64,000 bases of DNA from Chitinivibrionales bacterium. Lineage in GTDB: Bacteria > Fibrobacterota > Chitinivibrionia > Chitinivibrionales > JANQEN01. Location: NCBI GenBank assembly GCA_028278335.1, contig JANQEN010000206.1:37266-101265 (forward strand). Direction: 5' to 3'. Below, one piece after another: positions 34,373 to 44,533 of the stretch. The notes under the pieces were generated by a model that was given only the letters and a program-made list of their open reading frames with translations, ran no database searches and had not been told where the DNA came from. The stretch's first letter is position 1. Every line of letters begins with the position of its first letter. The translations under genes were made by a program, and so were the position numbers.

Positions 34373-35722
34373 ATGGAACAATCCAAAAGCGTTGTTATGG
34401 AGATATTTACTGATGCGTTAAAGGCTGTTGATCCACAGCGAGCTGTGCGAGAGCATCTTTCATTGCAGGACGACACTCTGATTGTACGCGTATCACAAAA
34501 TGAGAAAAAGGAAATTGATTTGCGCTCCTGTCAATCCATATTCGTTGTGGGCTGTGGAAAGGCTACTGCAGTGATGGCTCGTGCAGTTGAAGATATCCTT
34601 GGTGATCGAATTAGTAAAGGGGTGATTTCAGTAAAGTATGGACACCTTCCACCACGTCCCTTGCAAAGGATTGATCTTGTGGAAGGGGGGCATCCGGTTC
34701 CTGACTCACAAGGAGAGGCTGCTGCGAAGCAGGCTATCGATTTGATTTCCACTGCCGGTGAGCAGGATTTAGTCATTGCACTCATATCGGGTGGGGGGTC
34801 TGCTCTTTGGCCTTTGCCTGTTGAGGCAATCTCTCTTGAAGAAAAAATGGCCGCAACTAACGCTCTTTTAGCCTGTGGTGCGACCATTAAAGAAATTAAC
34901 ACATTACGTAAACAGCTTTCGAAAATAAAAGGGGGAGGTGCTGCAAAGGCTGCATTTCCTGCTCAAAGTATTGTTCTTATGATTTCTGATGTTGAAGGAG
35001 ATGATCCCTCGGTCATCGCATCTGGTCCCTTTACAAAAAATAGTGCGGCCCCTGGTGATGTTGGAACTATTTTAAAAAAGTATAACCTCTCAAGCTCATT
35101 TCCTTCATCGGTTCTCACCTATCTGGAACAGGTCTCCGAAGATTCATCTGAGGAAGAGGATGTTTTTTCAAACATTACAGCTACAATCTGTTCAAATCTC
35201 GATTTTGCCCGTGAGGCAGCAGTCGCCTCGGCTAAGTTGAAGGGATTGACTGTGAAAGACTTGGGTAACGTAAGTTTTGATGATGCCCAAGTGTCGGCGA
35301 AAAAATTTGTTGGAGAGGTGTACAAGACCTATAAGGCAGATCCAGAAAAACGACACTGCGTTATAGCTGGTGGAGAGACAACCGTAGTTCTCGGTGATGA
35401 CTTCGGTAAAGGAGGACGAAATCAGGAGTTTGCCTTGGCTGCTGCCTTTGAAATAGAAACGGTTTTTGCTCAGGACTCCTGCAAGGTTACTCTTTTGAGT
35501 TGCGGCACAGATGGCACTGATGGTCCCACCGATGCTGCTGGTGCGATTGTTGATCGACAAACACTGGCTCAAGCAAAATCATTGGATCTGGATAGTGGAA
35601 AGGCCTTAAAAGAGCATAATGCCTACCCCTACTTTGAACGCTTAGAGGGATTGGTAAAAACAGGACCTACCAATACCAATGTCATGGATCTTCAAATAGC
35701 AATCATCGAACCTTTGATATAA
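34373..35722 (+). CDS. glycerate 2-kinase (GckA/MOFRL family)
   Basis: A 449-residue type II glycerate kinase. It has VVGCGKATAVMARAVE near the N terminus, the glycine-rich ALISGGGSALWPLP, TLRKQLSKIKGGGAA, ISDVEGDDPSVIASGP and the C-terminal MOFRL-type GGRNQEFALAAA. This enzyme normally makes 2-phosphoglycerate, linking glycerate or serine breakdown to glycolysis. TGAGG is six bases before the ATG. It follows the receiver pair by 42 bases, so read-through from the kaiC operon is possible. Confidence 0.9.
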   Translation: MEQSKSVVMEIFTDALKAVDPQRAVREHLSLQDDTLIVRVSQNEKKEIDLRSCQSIFVVGCGKATAVMARAVEDILGDRISKGVISVKYGHLPPRPLQRIDLVEGGHPVPDSQGEAAAKQAIDLISTAGEQDLVIALISGGGSALWPLPVEAISLEEKMAATNALLACGATIKEINTLRKQLSKIKGGGAAKAAFPAQSIVLMISDVEGDDPSVIASGPFTKNSAAPGDVGTILKKYNLSSSFPSSVLTYLEQVSEDSSEEEDVFSNITATICSNLDFAREAAVASAKLKGLTVKDLGNVSFDDAQVSAKKFVGEVYKTYKADPEKRHCVIAGGETTVVLGDDFGKGGRNQEFALAAAFEIETVFAQDSCKVTLLSCGTDGTDGPTDAAGAIVDRQTLAQAKSLDLDSGKALKEHNAYPYFERLEGLVKTGPTNTNVMDLQIAIIEPLI

Positions 35723-35772
35723 GCAAGGAGCGTAGAGAGTTTTTTCATTCCAATGAAAAATTCTGATAGAAG

Positions 35773-38607
35773 ATGAAAGTTAAAGATATTGTCATAAAAG
35801 GTGCCCGTGAGCATAATCTTAAAAATATTACCGTTACAATTCCGCGGAATACCTTGACTGTAATCAGCGGACTTTCTGGGTCTGGTAAATCATCTCTTGC
35901 CTTTGATACTCTCTATTCAGAGGGGCAGCGGCGATATGTAGAATCGCTCAGTGCCTATGCCCGGCAATTCTTAGGACTCATGGAGAAGCCCGATGTTGAT
36001 TCAATTGAGGGGCTCTCTCCGGCAATATCAATTGAACAAAAATCAACAGGGCACAACCCACGCTCTACAGTTGGAACTATTACTGAAATAAATGACTACC
36101 TTCGATTACTTTTTGCTCGGGTAGGCACGCCGACCTGTTATCAATGTGGCAAAATTATTTCTCGACAAACAGTCCAGGAGATCTGTGACAAAATCATGGC
36201 CCTTCCTGATAAGACACGCTTTCAAATTCTCTCGCCAGTAATTTCTGGAAGAAAGGGTGAGTATCGTGATTTGTTGGAGAAGCTGCAAAAAGATGGCTTT
36301 GTACGAGTGCGTGTTGACAATCAGACATATACACTTGATGAGACTATCTCTCTTGATAAGAATAAAAAGCATACCATAGAGGTGATAGTTGATCGTCTGG
36401 TAAACGGCTCTTCCATTCGAAAGCGGCTGACTGATTCTTTAGAGACAGCCCTAAAGCTCAGTACCAACAGCACCTTAAAAATTGATGTGGTTGACGGAGA
36501 GGAGCTTGTCTTCTCAGAATTGTTGTCCTGTCCTACCTGTGAAATTAGTTATGATGAGCTGTCGCCGCGTATGTTTTCTTTTAACAGTCCCTTTGGTGCC
36601 TGTAAGGAGTGTAATGGCCTTGGGTATCTTATGGAGATGGATAGGGACCTTGTTGTCCCTGATAATTCACTTTCTATTTCCGATGGTGCTATTGTACCTT
36701 GGAATGCCTCGGCCACCACAGGTACCTGGACTCGACAGATTATTCTCTCAGTCTGCAATCATTTTAAGATTCCCAGTGACAAACCGTTCAAATCATTAAC
36801 TAAGAAGCAACAAAAAATTCTTCTCTTTGGCTCTGGAAAAGAGAAGGTGCAAATGTATTGGCGTTCGCACACAGGAGAGGGAACCGCTCAATTTAAAAAA
36901 GAGTTTGAAGGGGTAATCCCCAACCTACTGCGGCGGTATCGAGAGACCAATTCCGATGATATGCGTCGCTGGATAGAGGGCTTTATGTCCCAAAAAAGCT
37001 GTCCAGCCTGTGGAGGGACTCGTCTGCGTCCGGAAAGTCTTGCTATTTTAATCAACAAGACTAATATTGGCGAGTTGTCAACCATGTCTATTGAAAAGGC
37101 AAAGGCCTTTTTTCGATCGGTTGAGCTTACGGATAGACAAAAGCAGATTGCCAAGCAGATTCTTAAGGAGATTAATGAGCGGCTTGATTTTTTAATAAAT
37201 GTAGGGCTCTCTTATCTTTCTTTGGATCGTACTTCTTCAACGCTATCCGGTGGCGAAGCTCAGCGCATACGGTTGGCAACACAGATCGGCTCACGCCTTA
37301 CTGGGGTGACTTATATTCTCGATGAACCAAGCATTGGCCTTCACTCTCGGGATAATGCAAAACTATTAAAGACTCTCCTCTCCCTGCGTGATCTTGGCAA
37401 TACAGTGGTGGTCATAGAGCATGATAAAGAGACACTCTTAGAAGCAGATCATATCATTGATATTGGTCCAGGAGCTGGTGTCCGAGGAGGAAAAGTTGTT
37501 GCGGTTGGCAAACCATCGGCAATTATGCGAGAGCCTAAATCTCTCACCGGACTCTATCTATCTGGAAAAAAGGCTATCGCACTCCCTAAAAAACGGCGAA
37601 AGGGGAATGGAAAAGAATTAGCGATAAATGGAGCTTCTGGACATAATCTAAAGAAGGTCTCTGTTGACTTTCCCTTGGGAACTTTGATCTGTGTTACCGG
37701 CGTGTCCGGTTCGGGAAAAAGTACGCTGATTAATCAGACACTTTATCCAGCGCTGGCACAAATAATGTACCGCACCAAGAGAGAAACCCTACCCTTTACT
37801 AGAATGACTGGAACAAGACATATTGACAAGGTGATCGACATTGATCAATCTCCCATTGGACGGACTCCACGATCAAATCCTTCCACCTATACCAAGACCT
37901 TTGACCCCATCCGGGACCTCTTTGCCATGTTGCCAGAAAGCAAGATGCGTGGCTATAAAAAGGGACGCTTTAGTTTTAATGTTAAGGGAGGACGCTGTGA
38001 AACTTGTCAAGGTGATGGGCTTATAAAAATTGAGATGCATTTTTTGCCCGATGTCTATGTAGAGTGCGAAGCCTGTCATGGCAAACGATATAACCGAGAA
38101 ACCTTAGAGATTACTTACAAGGGAAAGACTATTGCCGATGTCTTGGATATGACCGTAGATGAGGCATTACAATTCTTCGTCAACATCCCAACAATAAAGA
38201 ATAAATTGTCCGTATTGTCACGGGTAGGACTTGGCTATATTCATTTGGGGCAACAGGCAACCACCCTTTCTGGAGGAGAGGCTCAACGCATTAAGCTTGC
38301 CTCGGAGTTAGCAAAGCGAGCCACTGGTAGCACACTCTATATACTTGACGAACCGACAACCGGTCTTCATTTTGAAGACATTCATATGCTTATGCAAGTA
38401 ATACAAGAGCTTGTTGACAAAGGAAATACGGTGATAATTATTGAGCATAATTTGGATGTTATAAAGTGTGCCGATTACATCGTTGACTTGGGACCTGAAG
38501 GTGGTGATAAGGGCGGTACCATTGTTGCACAGGGAACACCGGAGCAGCTCATCAAGATAAAAAAATCCTCCACAGGACAGTTTCTAAAAGAGTATCTCGT
38601 CTCCTAA
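35773..38607 (+). CDS. uvrA: UvrABC nucleotide excision repair protein A
   Basis: A 944-residue full-length UvrA that recognises DNA damage and loads UvrB. Two ABC ATPase halves: Walker [10 protein letters not shown] and GVSGSGKST, signatures [12 protein letters not shown] and [12 protein letters not shown]. Zinc modules CPTC...CKEC, CPAC and CETCQGDG...[10 protein letters not shown] are intact. It starts 50 bases after the glycerate kinase gene. Confidence 0.98.
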   Translation: MKVKDIVIKGAREHNLKNITVTIPRNTLTVISGLSGSGKSSLAFDTLYSEGQRRYVESLSAYARQFLGLMEKPDVDSIEGLSPAISIEQKSTGHNPRSTVGTITEINDYLRLLFARVGTPTCYQCGKIISRQTVQEICDKIMALPDKTRFQILSPVISGRKGEYRDLLEKLQKDGFVRVRVDNQTYTLDETISLDKNKKHTIEVIVDRLVNGSSIRKRLTDSLETALKLSTNSTLKIDVVDGEELVFSELLSCPTCEISYDELSPRMFSFNSPFGACKECNGLGYLMEMDRDLVVPDNSLSISDGAIVPWNASATTGTWTRQIILSVCNHFKIPSDKPFKSLTKKQQKILLFGSGKEKVQMYWRSHTGEGTAQFKKEFEGVIPNLLRRYRETNSDDMRRWIEGFMSQKSCPACGGTRLRPESLAILINKTNIGELSTMSIEKAKAFFRSVELTDRQKQIAKQILKEINERLDFLINVGLSYLSLDRTSSTLSGGEAQRIRLATQIGSRLTGVTYILDEPSIGLHSRDNAKLLKTLLSLRDLGNTVVVIEHDKETLLEADHIIDIGPGAGVRGGKVVAVGKPSAIMREPKSLTGLYLSGKKAIALPKKRRKGNGKELAINGASGHNLKKVSVDFPLGTLICVTGVSGSGKSTLINQTLYPALAQIMYRTKRETLPFTRMTGTRHIDKVIDIDQSPIGRTPRSNPSTYTKTFDPIRDLFAMLPESKMRGYKKGRFSFNVKGGRCETCQGDGLIKIEMHFLPDVYVECEACHGKRYNRETLEITYKGKTIADVLDMTVDEALQFFVNIPTIKNKLSVLSRVGLGYIHLGQQATTLSGGEAQRIKLASELAKRATGSTLYILDEPTTGLHFEDIHMLMQVIQELVDKGNTVIIIEHNLDVIKCADYIVDLGPEGGDKGGTIVAQGTPEQLIKIKKSSTGQFLKEYLVS

Positions 38608-38663
38608 GTATCAAAAAAACCATAAGGGTTAAGCATTGCAAACCACCTGTCGATAATCCTAAT

Positions 38664-39098
38664 ATGAGGCAAATGTATATCATTTTAGGATTACTGGTGG
38701 TTGGATGCTTAGATCGAAACGATCCAGCACTTTTTTTGGAAGATCTATCAGGAGCTTGGATTGAGACGTTTCATTGTACCAATCAACAGTGTCGCCGAAT
38801 ATATGATTCATTACAGGTTACTCGATTAGAGATTGGGGAGGATACATTTACTGCAACCCACTTTAAAGACGGGAATCAGCAGTATATTGATACGACATTT
38901 TCTGGGAAAATTAGTATCTCTTCTGATACTCTTCAATTTATTTTATCAACGTTTAAAGAGGTGTTCCAGTGGCGCCTAATCAATAACCGATTACTGTTGG
39001 TATCGGCCTATATGATTGACTCCAAGGGAAACCACATTGTTGATTTTCGCTCATTACTTTGGTGTTGTGATGTGAAAAAACGAGGATTTTTTGAATAG
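38664..39098 (+). CDS. small putative lipoprotein
   Basis: A 144-residue protein with a short signal sequence and a clear lipobox LVVGC (Cys15). The mature part is beta-rich and has paired Cys (FHCTNQQCRR, WCCDVKK) that may form disulfides. I do not recognise the family; it vaguely resembles small lipocalin-like lipoproteins. An ATG three codons further in is an alternative start. It lies between uvrA and the NifU-C gene. Confidence 0.65.
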   Translation: MRQMYIILGLLVVGCLDRNDPALFLEDLSGAWIETFHCTNQQCRRIYDSLQVTRLEIGEDTFTATHFKDGNQQYIDTTFSGKISISSDTLQFILSTFKEVFQWRLINNRLLLVSAYMIDSKGNHIVDFRSLLWCCDVKKRGFFE

Positions 39099-39144
39099 AA
39101 TACGTTATCATTAATAAAAAATCTACGGGAAAGGCACGTTGATT

Positions 39145-39363
39145 ATGGTAGAAAAAGTAAAACAGGAACTGGAAAAGATTCGCCCCATGCTCCAAGCTGA
39201 TGGGGGAGATGTTGAGTTTGTAGAATTTGTCGATGGTGTTGTTAAGGTAAAATTGAAGGGCGCCTGTGCTGGTTGTCCCATGTCACAAATGACCATCAAA
39301 AATGGTGTTGAAAAGGTGCTCAAGCAAAATATCCCTGAGGTAACCTCAGTTGAATCTGTTTAA
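39145..39363 (+). CDS. NifU C-terminal domain (Nfu-type) iron-sulfur scaffold
   Basis: A 72-residue stand-alone NifU-C/Nfu domain that carries Fe-S clusters to target proteins. It contains MLQADGGDVEFVEF and the cluster-binding CAGCPMSQMTIKNGVE (CxxC). The start is the ATG at 39145; a TTG two codons upstream is in frame. Confidence 0.95.
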   Translation: MVEKVKQELEKIRPMLQADGGDVEFVEFVDGVVKVKLKGACAGCPMSQMTIKNGVEKVLKQNIPEVTSVESV

Positions 39364-39384
39364 TAGTTCTTTATAGCTTCAAAT

Positions 39385-39412
39385 AAAAAGGGGCCTTATA
39401 AAGCCCCTTTTT
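39385..39412. terminator. bidirectional rho-independent terminator
   Basis: AAAAAGGGGC (39385-39394) pairs with GCCCCTTTTT (39403-39412) around an eight-base loop, giving U-runs in both directions. It ends the NifU-C gene and the convergent dehydrogenase gene. Confidence 0.92.
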
Positions 39413-39432
39413 TATATCTTTGGTGTAATCTC

Positions 39433-41115
39433 TTAGTCCTTATCTTTTCTGACCTCATCTTTAATACGTTGTATATGGCCTCGACCTAAGGCTTTTACTT
39501 CACAGCCTAATTCAAAATAGCGTCGTATTTTGTCATCCGATAAAATGCCAAAACAGTCAATAATTGCCAAGGGAGCACCAGCCCAAGCAACTATGTCATC
39601 AGGGTTATGATTCAGGTATTCCATATGGGGAACGGCAAAGATAAGAGCTTCTGCCTTTTTTAGAACTTTTGGAAGATCTTTTTCAACTCTGGCTTCTGTT
39701 AAACCATCTTGGTTTCTAAAAAATCGACTCCATGAAAAGCCTGGGGCAGGATAAGTATCCTGGGTCTCCAACTCATACCAATGGTCAACATAAGGATCAT
39801 GGACGCGCATTTCTGCACCCATTTCCGTTAGCTTACGCACCACCATCTCACTACCACTATAACGGGTGTCGCCCACATCCTGACGATAACTGGCTCCACA
39901 TATCAAGACTTCGGCTCCGGCAATGTAGCGTCCCATATTTCGCAGTGCATCCCGAGTAAGCTCTGCCACATGAAGCGAGCGGGTATCATTAATATCTATG
40001 GCATTGGGTGTTATCTTAAAGACCTGATCACCATCTTCGAAACCTAGTATGTGTCGATATGCCCAATAGCCCAACCCTCCGTCTTTGGGAAGGCAATATC
40101 CACCAATACCAGGACCGGGAAAGATTATATTACTGTGAGTAGGCCGCATTTTGATTGCCTCAATGACCTTGATGAGGTCGACTCCATTACGCTCTGCAAA
40201 GAGACTCCACTCATTCAGGAATGCAAGGATCGAAGCTCGGTAGGAATTTTCTACAATTTTTGTTGTCTCCGATTCAATTGGCCTGTCCATAACAGTGAGG
40301 GGAAATTCTTCAGTATTGAGCACTTCTCTTAAAAATTTCTCCACACGATCCCGAGCCTCTTTTGTGCATCCAGAGCAGACTCGCCAAAAATCCCGGATAC
40401 TTGCCACATACTCCTTACCAGGCATAACTCGTTCAAAGCTATGGGAAAGGAGTGGTGTTGAGTTGATTCCTCTTTCAACAAAGGCCTTTTTCATAATGGG
40501 CAATGCAACAAATTCGGTCGTTCCCGGGGCTACTGTGGTTTCAATGAGCGTTAAACAGTTTGGTTGGATTTTTTCACCAATGGTTTTCATGGTCGCCTCT
40601 AAGGCAGCCATGTCCGCTTCCCCGCTTCTCATATAGCCGAGATCAACTTTGGTATAGTCACATTGAACGTCAACAACAACACAATCTGCCAGTTTAAGGC
40701 AGTCATTATTAAAGGTTGCAGTGAGTGTTTTGGCCTCTTGAACAGTCCGCGTGATGAGCTCATCCACTTCAGGATCTTCTGCCTTTACCGGAGATTCTCC
40801 TCTGTTAAGAAGGGGAATTTTCCAATAGCTACGAGCGCTGGGACGTTGACAGCCTATAACAAACTTTGAAAAGTTGCCGGCCTTATCTTTGGTGTCGGCA
40901 ATGATGGCGGCCATTACCGCACCAACAAATCCAACACCCATAACAACCACGACCTCTTTGCCCTCACTACGCGCAGCATTTGCCAGGTCTTCGACCCGCT
41001 GAAACTCTTTTGCATAGTCATTGGTTGTGGGGATCGGAAATTTTTCACCGCTAGGACTTACAGAGTACTGTATCTCTGTTTCAATTGATGTGGTAGTAGA
41101 TTTTGTTTGATCCAT
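39433..41115 (-). CDS. UDP-glucose/GDP-mannose-type nucleotide-sugar dehydrogenase
   Basis: A 560-residue NAD-dependent nucleotide-sugar 6-dehydrogenase (WecC/WbpA/TuaD superfamily) that oxidises a sugar C6 to a uronic acid in two steps. The Rossmann motif VVMGVGFVGAVMA is displaced to about residue 57 by an N-terminal extension. The active-site Cys is in GPGIGGYCLPKDGG, and ESETTKIVENSYRA carries the catalytic Asn/Lys region. It is longer than the usual 420-450 residues. AGGAGG precedes the ATG. No glycosyltransferase or other sugar gene is nearby, so the substrate cannot be named. Confidence 0.85.
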   Translation of the reverse strand: MDQTKSTTTSIETEIQYSVSPSGEKFPIPTTNDYAKEFQRVEDLANAARSEGKEVVVVMGVGFVGAVMAAIIADTKDKAGNFSKFVIGCQRPSARSYWKIPLLNRGESPVKAEDPEVDELITRTVQEAKTLTATFNNDCLKLADCVVVDVQCDYTKVDLGYMRSGEADMAALEATMKTIGEKIQPNCLTLIETTVAPGTTEFVALPIMKKAFVERGINSTPLLSHSFERVMPGKEYVASIRDFWRVCSGCTKEARDRVEKFLREVLNTEEFPLTVMDRPIESETTKIVENSYRASILAFLNEWSLFAERNGVDLIKVIEAIKMRPTHSNIIFPGPGIGGYCLPKDGGLGYWAYRHILGFEDGDQVFKITPNAIDINDTRSLHVAELTRDALRNMGRYIAGAEVLICGASYRQDVGDTRYSGSEMVVRKLTEMGAEMRVHDPYVDHWYELETQDTYPAPGFSWSRFFRNQDGLTEARVEKDLPKVLKKAEALIFAVPHMEYLNHNPDDIVAWAGAPLAIIDCFGILSDDKIRRYFELGCEVKALGRGHIQRIKDEVRKDKD

Positions 41116-41459
41116 AGAGTAAACCTCCTAGGTATATTGATGTGTAACGCTACTATTTTTCATACAATAGATAGTATTGAACAGTATTACTGTAGTTTTT
41201 TTCACTAAAGAAACAATAGAGAATACATACTGTCATAAATTTTTGAATGGCAAAAAGACCTATTCAGAGAAATCGTCCGGGTTGGGCAATGGTGTCATTA
41301 ATTGGACAATGCTATTTGCCTAATAGTTAGTTATGTAATATAGGTTAAATAAAAGAATTGATTTAAGAATTTATATATATTAGTAAAACAGGTATGCTAA
41401 TGGTATCATTTTCTTATGGTATTATCAATTAAAAGTTTAGATAAATTGGATGCATTGGT
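41116..41459. other. 344-base intergenic region with a perfect palindrome
   Basis: Lies between the divergent dehydrogenase and the DUF2059-like gene; no credible coding. ACAGTATTACTGT (41181-41193) is a perfect palindrome with six-base arms, about 70 bases upstream of the dehydrogenase start, and a possible operator. The rest is AT-rich with no clear promoter. Confidence 0.4.
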
Positions 41460-41912
41460 TTGAAACACTACTTTTTTCTCTGCTTGTTTAGTTTTGCCAC
41501 CTTATCTTTTGCTAAAGATCCTTCTCACTATGCTGCTGCCAGAAAACTTGTCTCTGTTGCTAAAATGTTTGATCGATCAAGCTTGGTAGATTCACTCATT
41601 GATAATATCGTGATTAGCGAGCCTGCTTTACAAGAGTACCGAGGAGAGATTCATGCTCTTGTTCGCGATTATATTAGCTCTGATGCCTATCGAGAACTCC
41701 GGATTGATGCGATAGTTCACTTTTTTACTGAAGCGGAGATTAAAGGTTTGATTACCGCTCTTCAAAAACCTTCAATGCGGCTCTCAACCAGAGAGCAGAG
41801 TCTTTTATTGAAAAAGTATGAGAAAATTTTTAAGGGGATTAAAACAGAGCTCGTTGAATACATGCAACGAAGACTTCGGTCGGTGTACCGTAGAAGACAG
41901 CAACGAAGATAG
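41460..41912 (+). CDS. secreted DUF2059-like protein
   Basis: A 150-residue exported protein. A signal peptide of about 18 residues (ends ATLSFAK) is followed by a helical domain with FTEAEIKGLITALQKPSMR, which resembles DUF2059 proteins of unknown function. The C terminus is strongly basic (YRRRQQRR). The start is TTG with only a weak upstream GGA, but the signal peptide supports it. It converges on the MBL-fold gene 16 bases away. Confidence 0.65.
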   Translation: MKHYFFLCLFSFATLSFAKDPSHYAAARKLVSVAKMFDRSSLVDSLIDNIVISEPALQEYRGEIHALVRDYISSDAYRELRIDAIVHFFTEAEIKGLITALQKPSMRLSTREQSLLLKKYEKIFKGIKTELVEYMQRRLRSVYRRRQQRR

Positions 41913-41928
41913 GGGTATGTAACCTACG

Positions 41929-42792
41929 TTATAGATTGGTCTCAAAGGATGAACCAACAGCAAAGCAGGAGATGTTTTTTTTCCTCTTCGCTATTCCTTC
42001 CCGTGCCTTAACAACCATGGCATCGACCATGGAATCCGTTCGCATCGCATTGATATGAAAGAGCCCCAATTGGCTCACATTTGCTTCGGTTGCTAACTGA
42101 ATGACATCTGACACAACAGAGTGACCCCATCGCTCTTCGGAGAATTTGATGATTTTGAGGTACTCCTTTTGTTCATACTCGGCATCATGAATTAAAAGGT
42201 CCGCCTCTTTTGAGAAGTCAAGGTACTCTTCAAAGGTGCAGCCACCGGGGTGCACGTGACCCAATTCATTATCAGTGAGAAAGACAAAGGAGCGTCCCTT
42301 TTCTTCAAATCGGTATCCAAGTCCGCTATCCTTGGGATGGCTTAGCGGGATAGAGGAGATTCGCAGTGTCCCCAGTTTAAAGGTATGTTTGGGCACCTCT
42401 TTAAAATGAAGTTGTGCCTTAATATCCTTATCGTCAAGCTGAACCGGGAAGAAAGGTCTGCTCATGACCGTGTCAAAAATATCTCTAACTGAGGATCTGT
42501 CAAAGCTACAGCTGAGGATGTTTATAGTAGTTCCTCGTTTATAGAGGGGTTTGAAAAATGGAAATCCACTGATGTGATCCCAATGAGCGTGAGTAAAGAG
42601 GAGGGTGATATTTTTTTCGTTACCGCGGATTATTTTTTCTCCAAGAAGCCGTATACCGGTTCCTGCATCGACAATAATCAGCTGGTTGTCACTGGAGCGA
42701 ATCTCTATACAGGTTGTGTCACCACCATATTTATTGAAATCTGATCCGCTAACCGGAATTGACCCGCGCGAACCCCAGCACCGTATATACAT
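41929..42792 (-). CDS. MBL-fold metallo-hydrolase
   Basis: A 287-residue metallo-beta-lactamase-fold hydrolase of the class starting CWGSRGSIP. Metal ligands are visible: HAHWDH in the FTHAHWDHISGF motif, His in PLSHPKDSG, Asp in LIHDAEY and a C-terminal HINAM. Relatives include phosphodiesterases and proteins linked to chemotaxis or signalling, but the substrate is not known. It is divergent from the receiver gene at 43108. Confidence 0.85.
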   Translation of the reverse strand: MYIRCWGSRGSIPVSGSDFNKYGGDTTCIEIRSSDNQLIIVDAGTGIRLLGEKIIRGNEKNITLLFTHAHWDHISGFPFFKPLYKRGTTINILSCSFDRSSVRDIFDTVMSRPFFPVQLDDKDIKAQLHFKEVPKHTFKLGTLRISSIPLSHPKDSGLGYRFEEKGRSFVFLTDNELGHVHPGGCTFEEYLDFSKEADLLIHDAEYEQKEYLKIIKFSEERWGHSVVSDVIQLATEANVSQLGLFHINAMRTDSMVDAMVVKAREGIAKRKKNISCFAVGSSFETNL

Positions 42793-43107
42793 CAGAATAC
42801 ATCTCCATATATAAAAACAATATATTAAAGAGAAAGGGCTTACAATTTATAAGAAAATGTTTTTATTGAAGTTACCACTTTCCCTTCATTTCTCAAGTAT
42901 AATATATAGAATATAATAATTAAACCCCTTTTTTCATAATTCCAGGATTAAAGGGTAGCCTTTTGGGTTCATTTTTATGGTAGTTTCCTAAAAAATGTAT
43001 AATAGCATTTAAGTTCTGTTTTGGGGTGCACACACTTTTTTCTTTTCTCCTTAGCTGTTTATATGATATAATGGGATTATATACATTCAAAAGGATTTTA
43101 ATTGACA
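42793..43107. other. 315-base AT-rich intergenic region
   Basis: Lies between the divergent MBL-fold and receiver genes. A TATAAT at 43067-43072 is a plausible -10 for the receiver gene, but no good -35 precedes it. No gene or strong hairpin is seen. Confidence 0.35.
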
Positions 43108-43494
43108 ATGAAAATTCTTGTTGTTGATGACTCCATTACCATGCAACGGCTCATCGCAAAAGTGTTGAAAGAGGTTGGCTATACAGATATAACTATATGT
43201 AAATCAGCTAAAGAGGCCTTAGAGTCTTTACAATCAGAGTTACCTCGATTAATTCTTCTGGATTGGCATATGCCTGAAATGAATGGATTTGAACTCTTAA
43301 AAAAATTAAAGAACAATGAACAGTACAAGTCCATCCCAGTGATTATGCTTACTGTTGAAGATGAAATGGAAAATGTTTCAAAGGCCATAGATCATGGTGC
43401 AGAGGGATACATTTTAAAACCCATTAATAAGGATTTGCTTTTAACTCGGTTGAAGGATATTGAAGACAATAAGACCCTTGGTTTGAACTATTAG
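43108..43494 (+). CDS. CheY-like response regulator
   Basis: A 128-residue single receiver. Acid pair in LVVDDS, phosphoacceptor D52 in LLDWHMPEMNG, T82 and K104 in YILKPIN. The ATG at 43108 is chosen, but the in-frame TTG at 43102 is six bases after AAAGGA and is a serious alternative. It is closest in style to the receivers at 57465 and 57735 that bracket the other end of the chemosensory cluster, so it may be a target of the CheA there. Confidence 0.92.
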   Translation: MKILVVDDSITMQRLIAKVLKEVGYTDITICKSAKEALESLQSELPRLILLDWHMPEMNGFELLKKLKNNEQYKSIPVIMLTVEDEMENVSKAIDHGAEGYILKPINKDLLLTRLKDIEDNKTLGLNY

Positions 43495-43495
43495 C

Positions 43496-43513
43496 ACTCT
43501 ATTGAAATAGAGT
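43496..43513 (+). terminator. weak hairpin after the CheY-like gene
   Basis: ACTCTAT (43496-43502) and ATAGAGT (43507-43513) form a seven-base stem with loop TGAA, followed by TTCTGTTCT. It is a weak terminator candidate between convergent genes. Confidence 0.4.
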
Positions 43514-43538
43514 TTCTGTTCTATCACATATATATTTA

Positions 43539-44486
43539 TTAATCAGGAAGGTCTGGAGGGGTTCCTAAATCATTGGAACGATCCCCCTCTTTTTCTCCAC
43601 CCATAAGTATTCCGGTGACCACTCCTCCGGTGAGTACCACTCCGGAGCTTATAAGCAAGAGTTTTTTTCTACGAGTCATTTTCTTCTTTTCCCGTGAGAT
43701 AGAGACTACCATTCTCTCTTGCAACTGTTCATAGGTAAAAGGAGCGCTATAATCCAGATAGACAATAATACCCACATAGGGAATTTCCATCTCTTTTCTA
43801 ACAACAGAGATCTTTTGTACTGGGGCTATAGTAACCTCTTTTGCAAAGGTGTCAGCAATTGAGATATTATAGAAATCCATAATAATTCGCGGTGGCGATT
43901 CCATTTTATACACCGTGGCTGCTTTGGGTAGAGCAGAAAAGGCCAAAGTTATATCGATATCCTGTTTCATAGCAGTCACATCCATTGAGAGGATGGTTGC
44001 CGTATCGTTATCTTTCTCTTTACTTTTATAGAGTGCTAAGGATTTTTCAATGTCATCTTCCCCTGCCTTATTGATGGATAGAATAATACGCCGCTCTGCA
44101 ACATGGGCATTGAAAAAGGCATTAACTGTCAGATAGAGCTCGATGCGTGTATTGAGATTGTTATCAATTTTTTGGTGAAAGCATTGTATGTTTTTTACAT
44201 AGAGCAGATTTGTTTTTTCTGGCAAAGCATCTTCTTTAAGCTTTGTGGCAGGACAATCTATGACAATTCGTTCTGGATTTGTCATTGCATAAATAGGGAA
44301 GTTTCCTGGCTTATCATTAAATGTAGCAATAACATAGAGTTTCTGTAAGCTTGCTGTGTCAGGAATTATATCAATTGACTCAAGAATCAAATCCTTTGAC
44401 CATATTGATTGCCCAAGAAAAATAAGGATAATTCCCCAGACAATAGGACTCATGCACATATTTTGCTTTGCTTTTTCAACTGCCAT
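43539..44486 (-). CDS. AMIN-domain envelope protein
   Basis: A 315-residue protein with an N-terminal signal or anchor (residues 13-30). It has two AMIN-like segments, marked by NPERIVIDCPATKL and MESPPRIIMDFYNIS, and a C-terminal membrane helix (KLLLISSGVVLTGG) with a Gly/Asp/Pro tail. AMIN domains bind peptidoglycan or localise envelope machines and occur in PilQ secretins and amidases. GGAGAGAGG precedes the ATG. It is the last gene of the chemosensory cluster, 47 bases after the SH3/coiled-coil gene. Confidence 0.7.
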   Translation of the reverse strand: MAVEKAKQNMCMSPIVWGIILIFLGQSIWSKDLILESIDIIPDTASLQKLYVIATFNDKPGNFPIYAMTNPERIVIDCPATKLKEDALPEKTNLLYVKNIQCFHQKIDNNLNTRIELYLTVNAFFNAHVAERRIILSINKAGEDDIEKSLALYKSKEKDNDTATILSMDVTAMKQDIDITLAFSALPKAATVYKMESPPRIIMDFYNISIADTFAKEVTIAPVQKISVVRKEMEIPYVGIIVYLDYSAPFTYEQLQERMVVSISREKKKMTRRKKLLLISSGVVLTGGVVTGILMGGEKEGDRSNDLGTPPDLPD

Positions 44487-44533
44487 GTTTTCCTCTCTCC
44501 TTTAATTGTAAGCAAAAAAAGAGAAATTTACTA

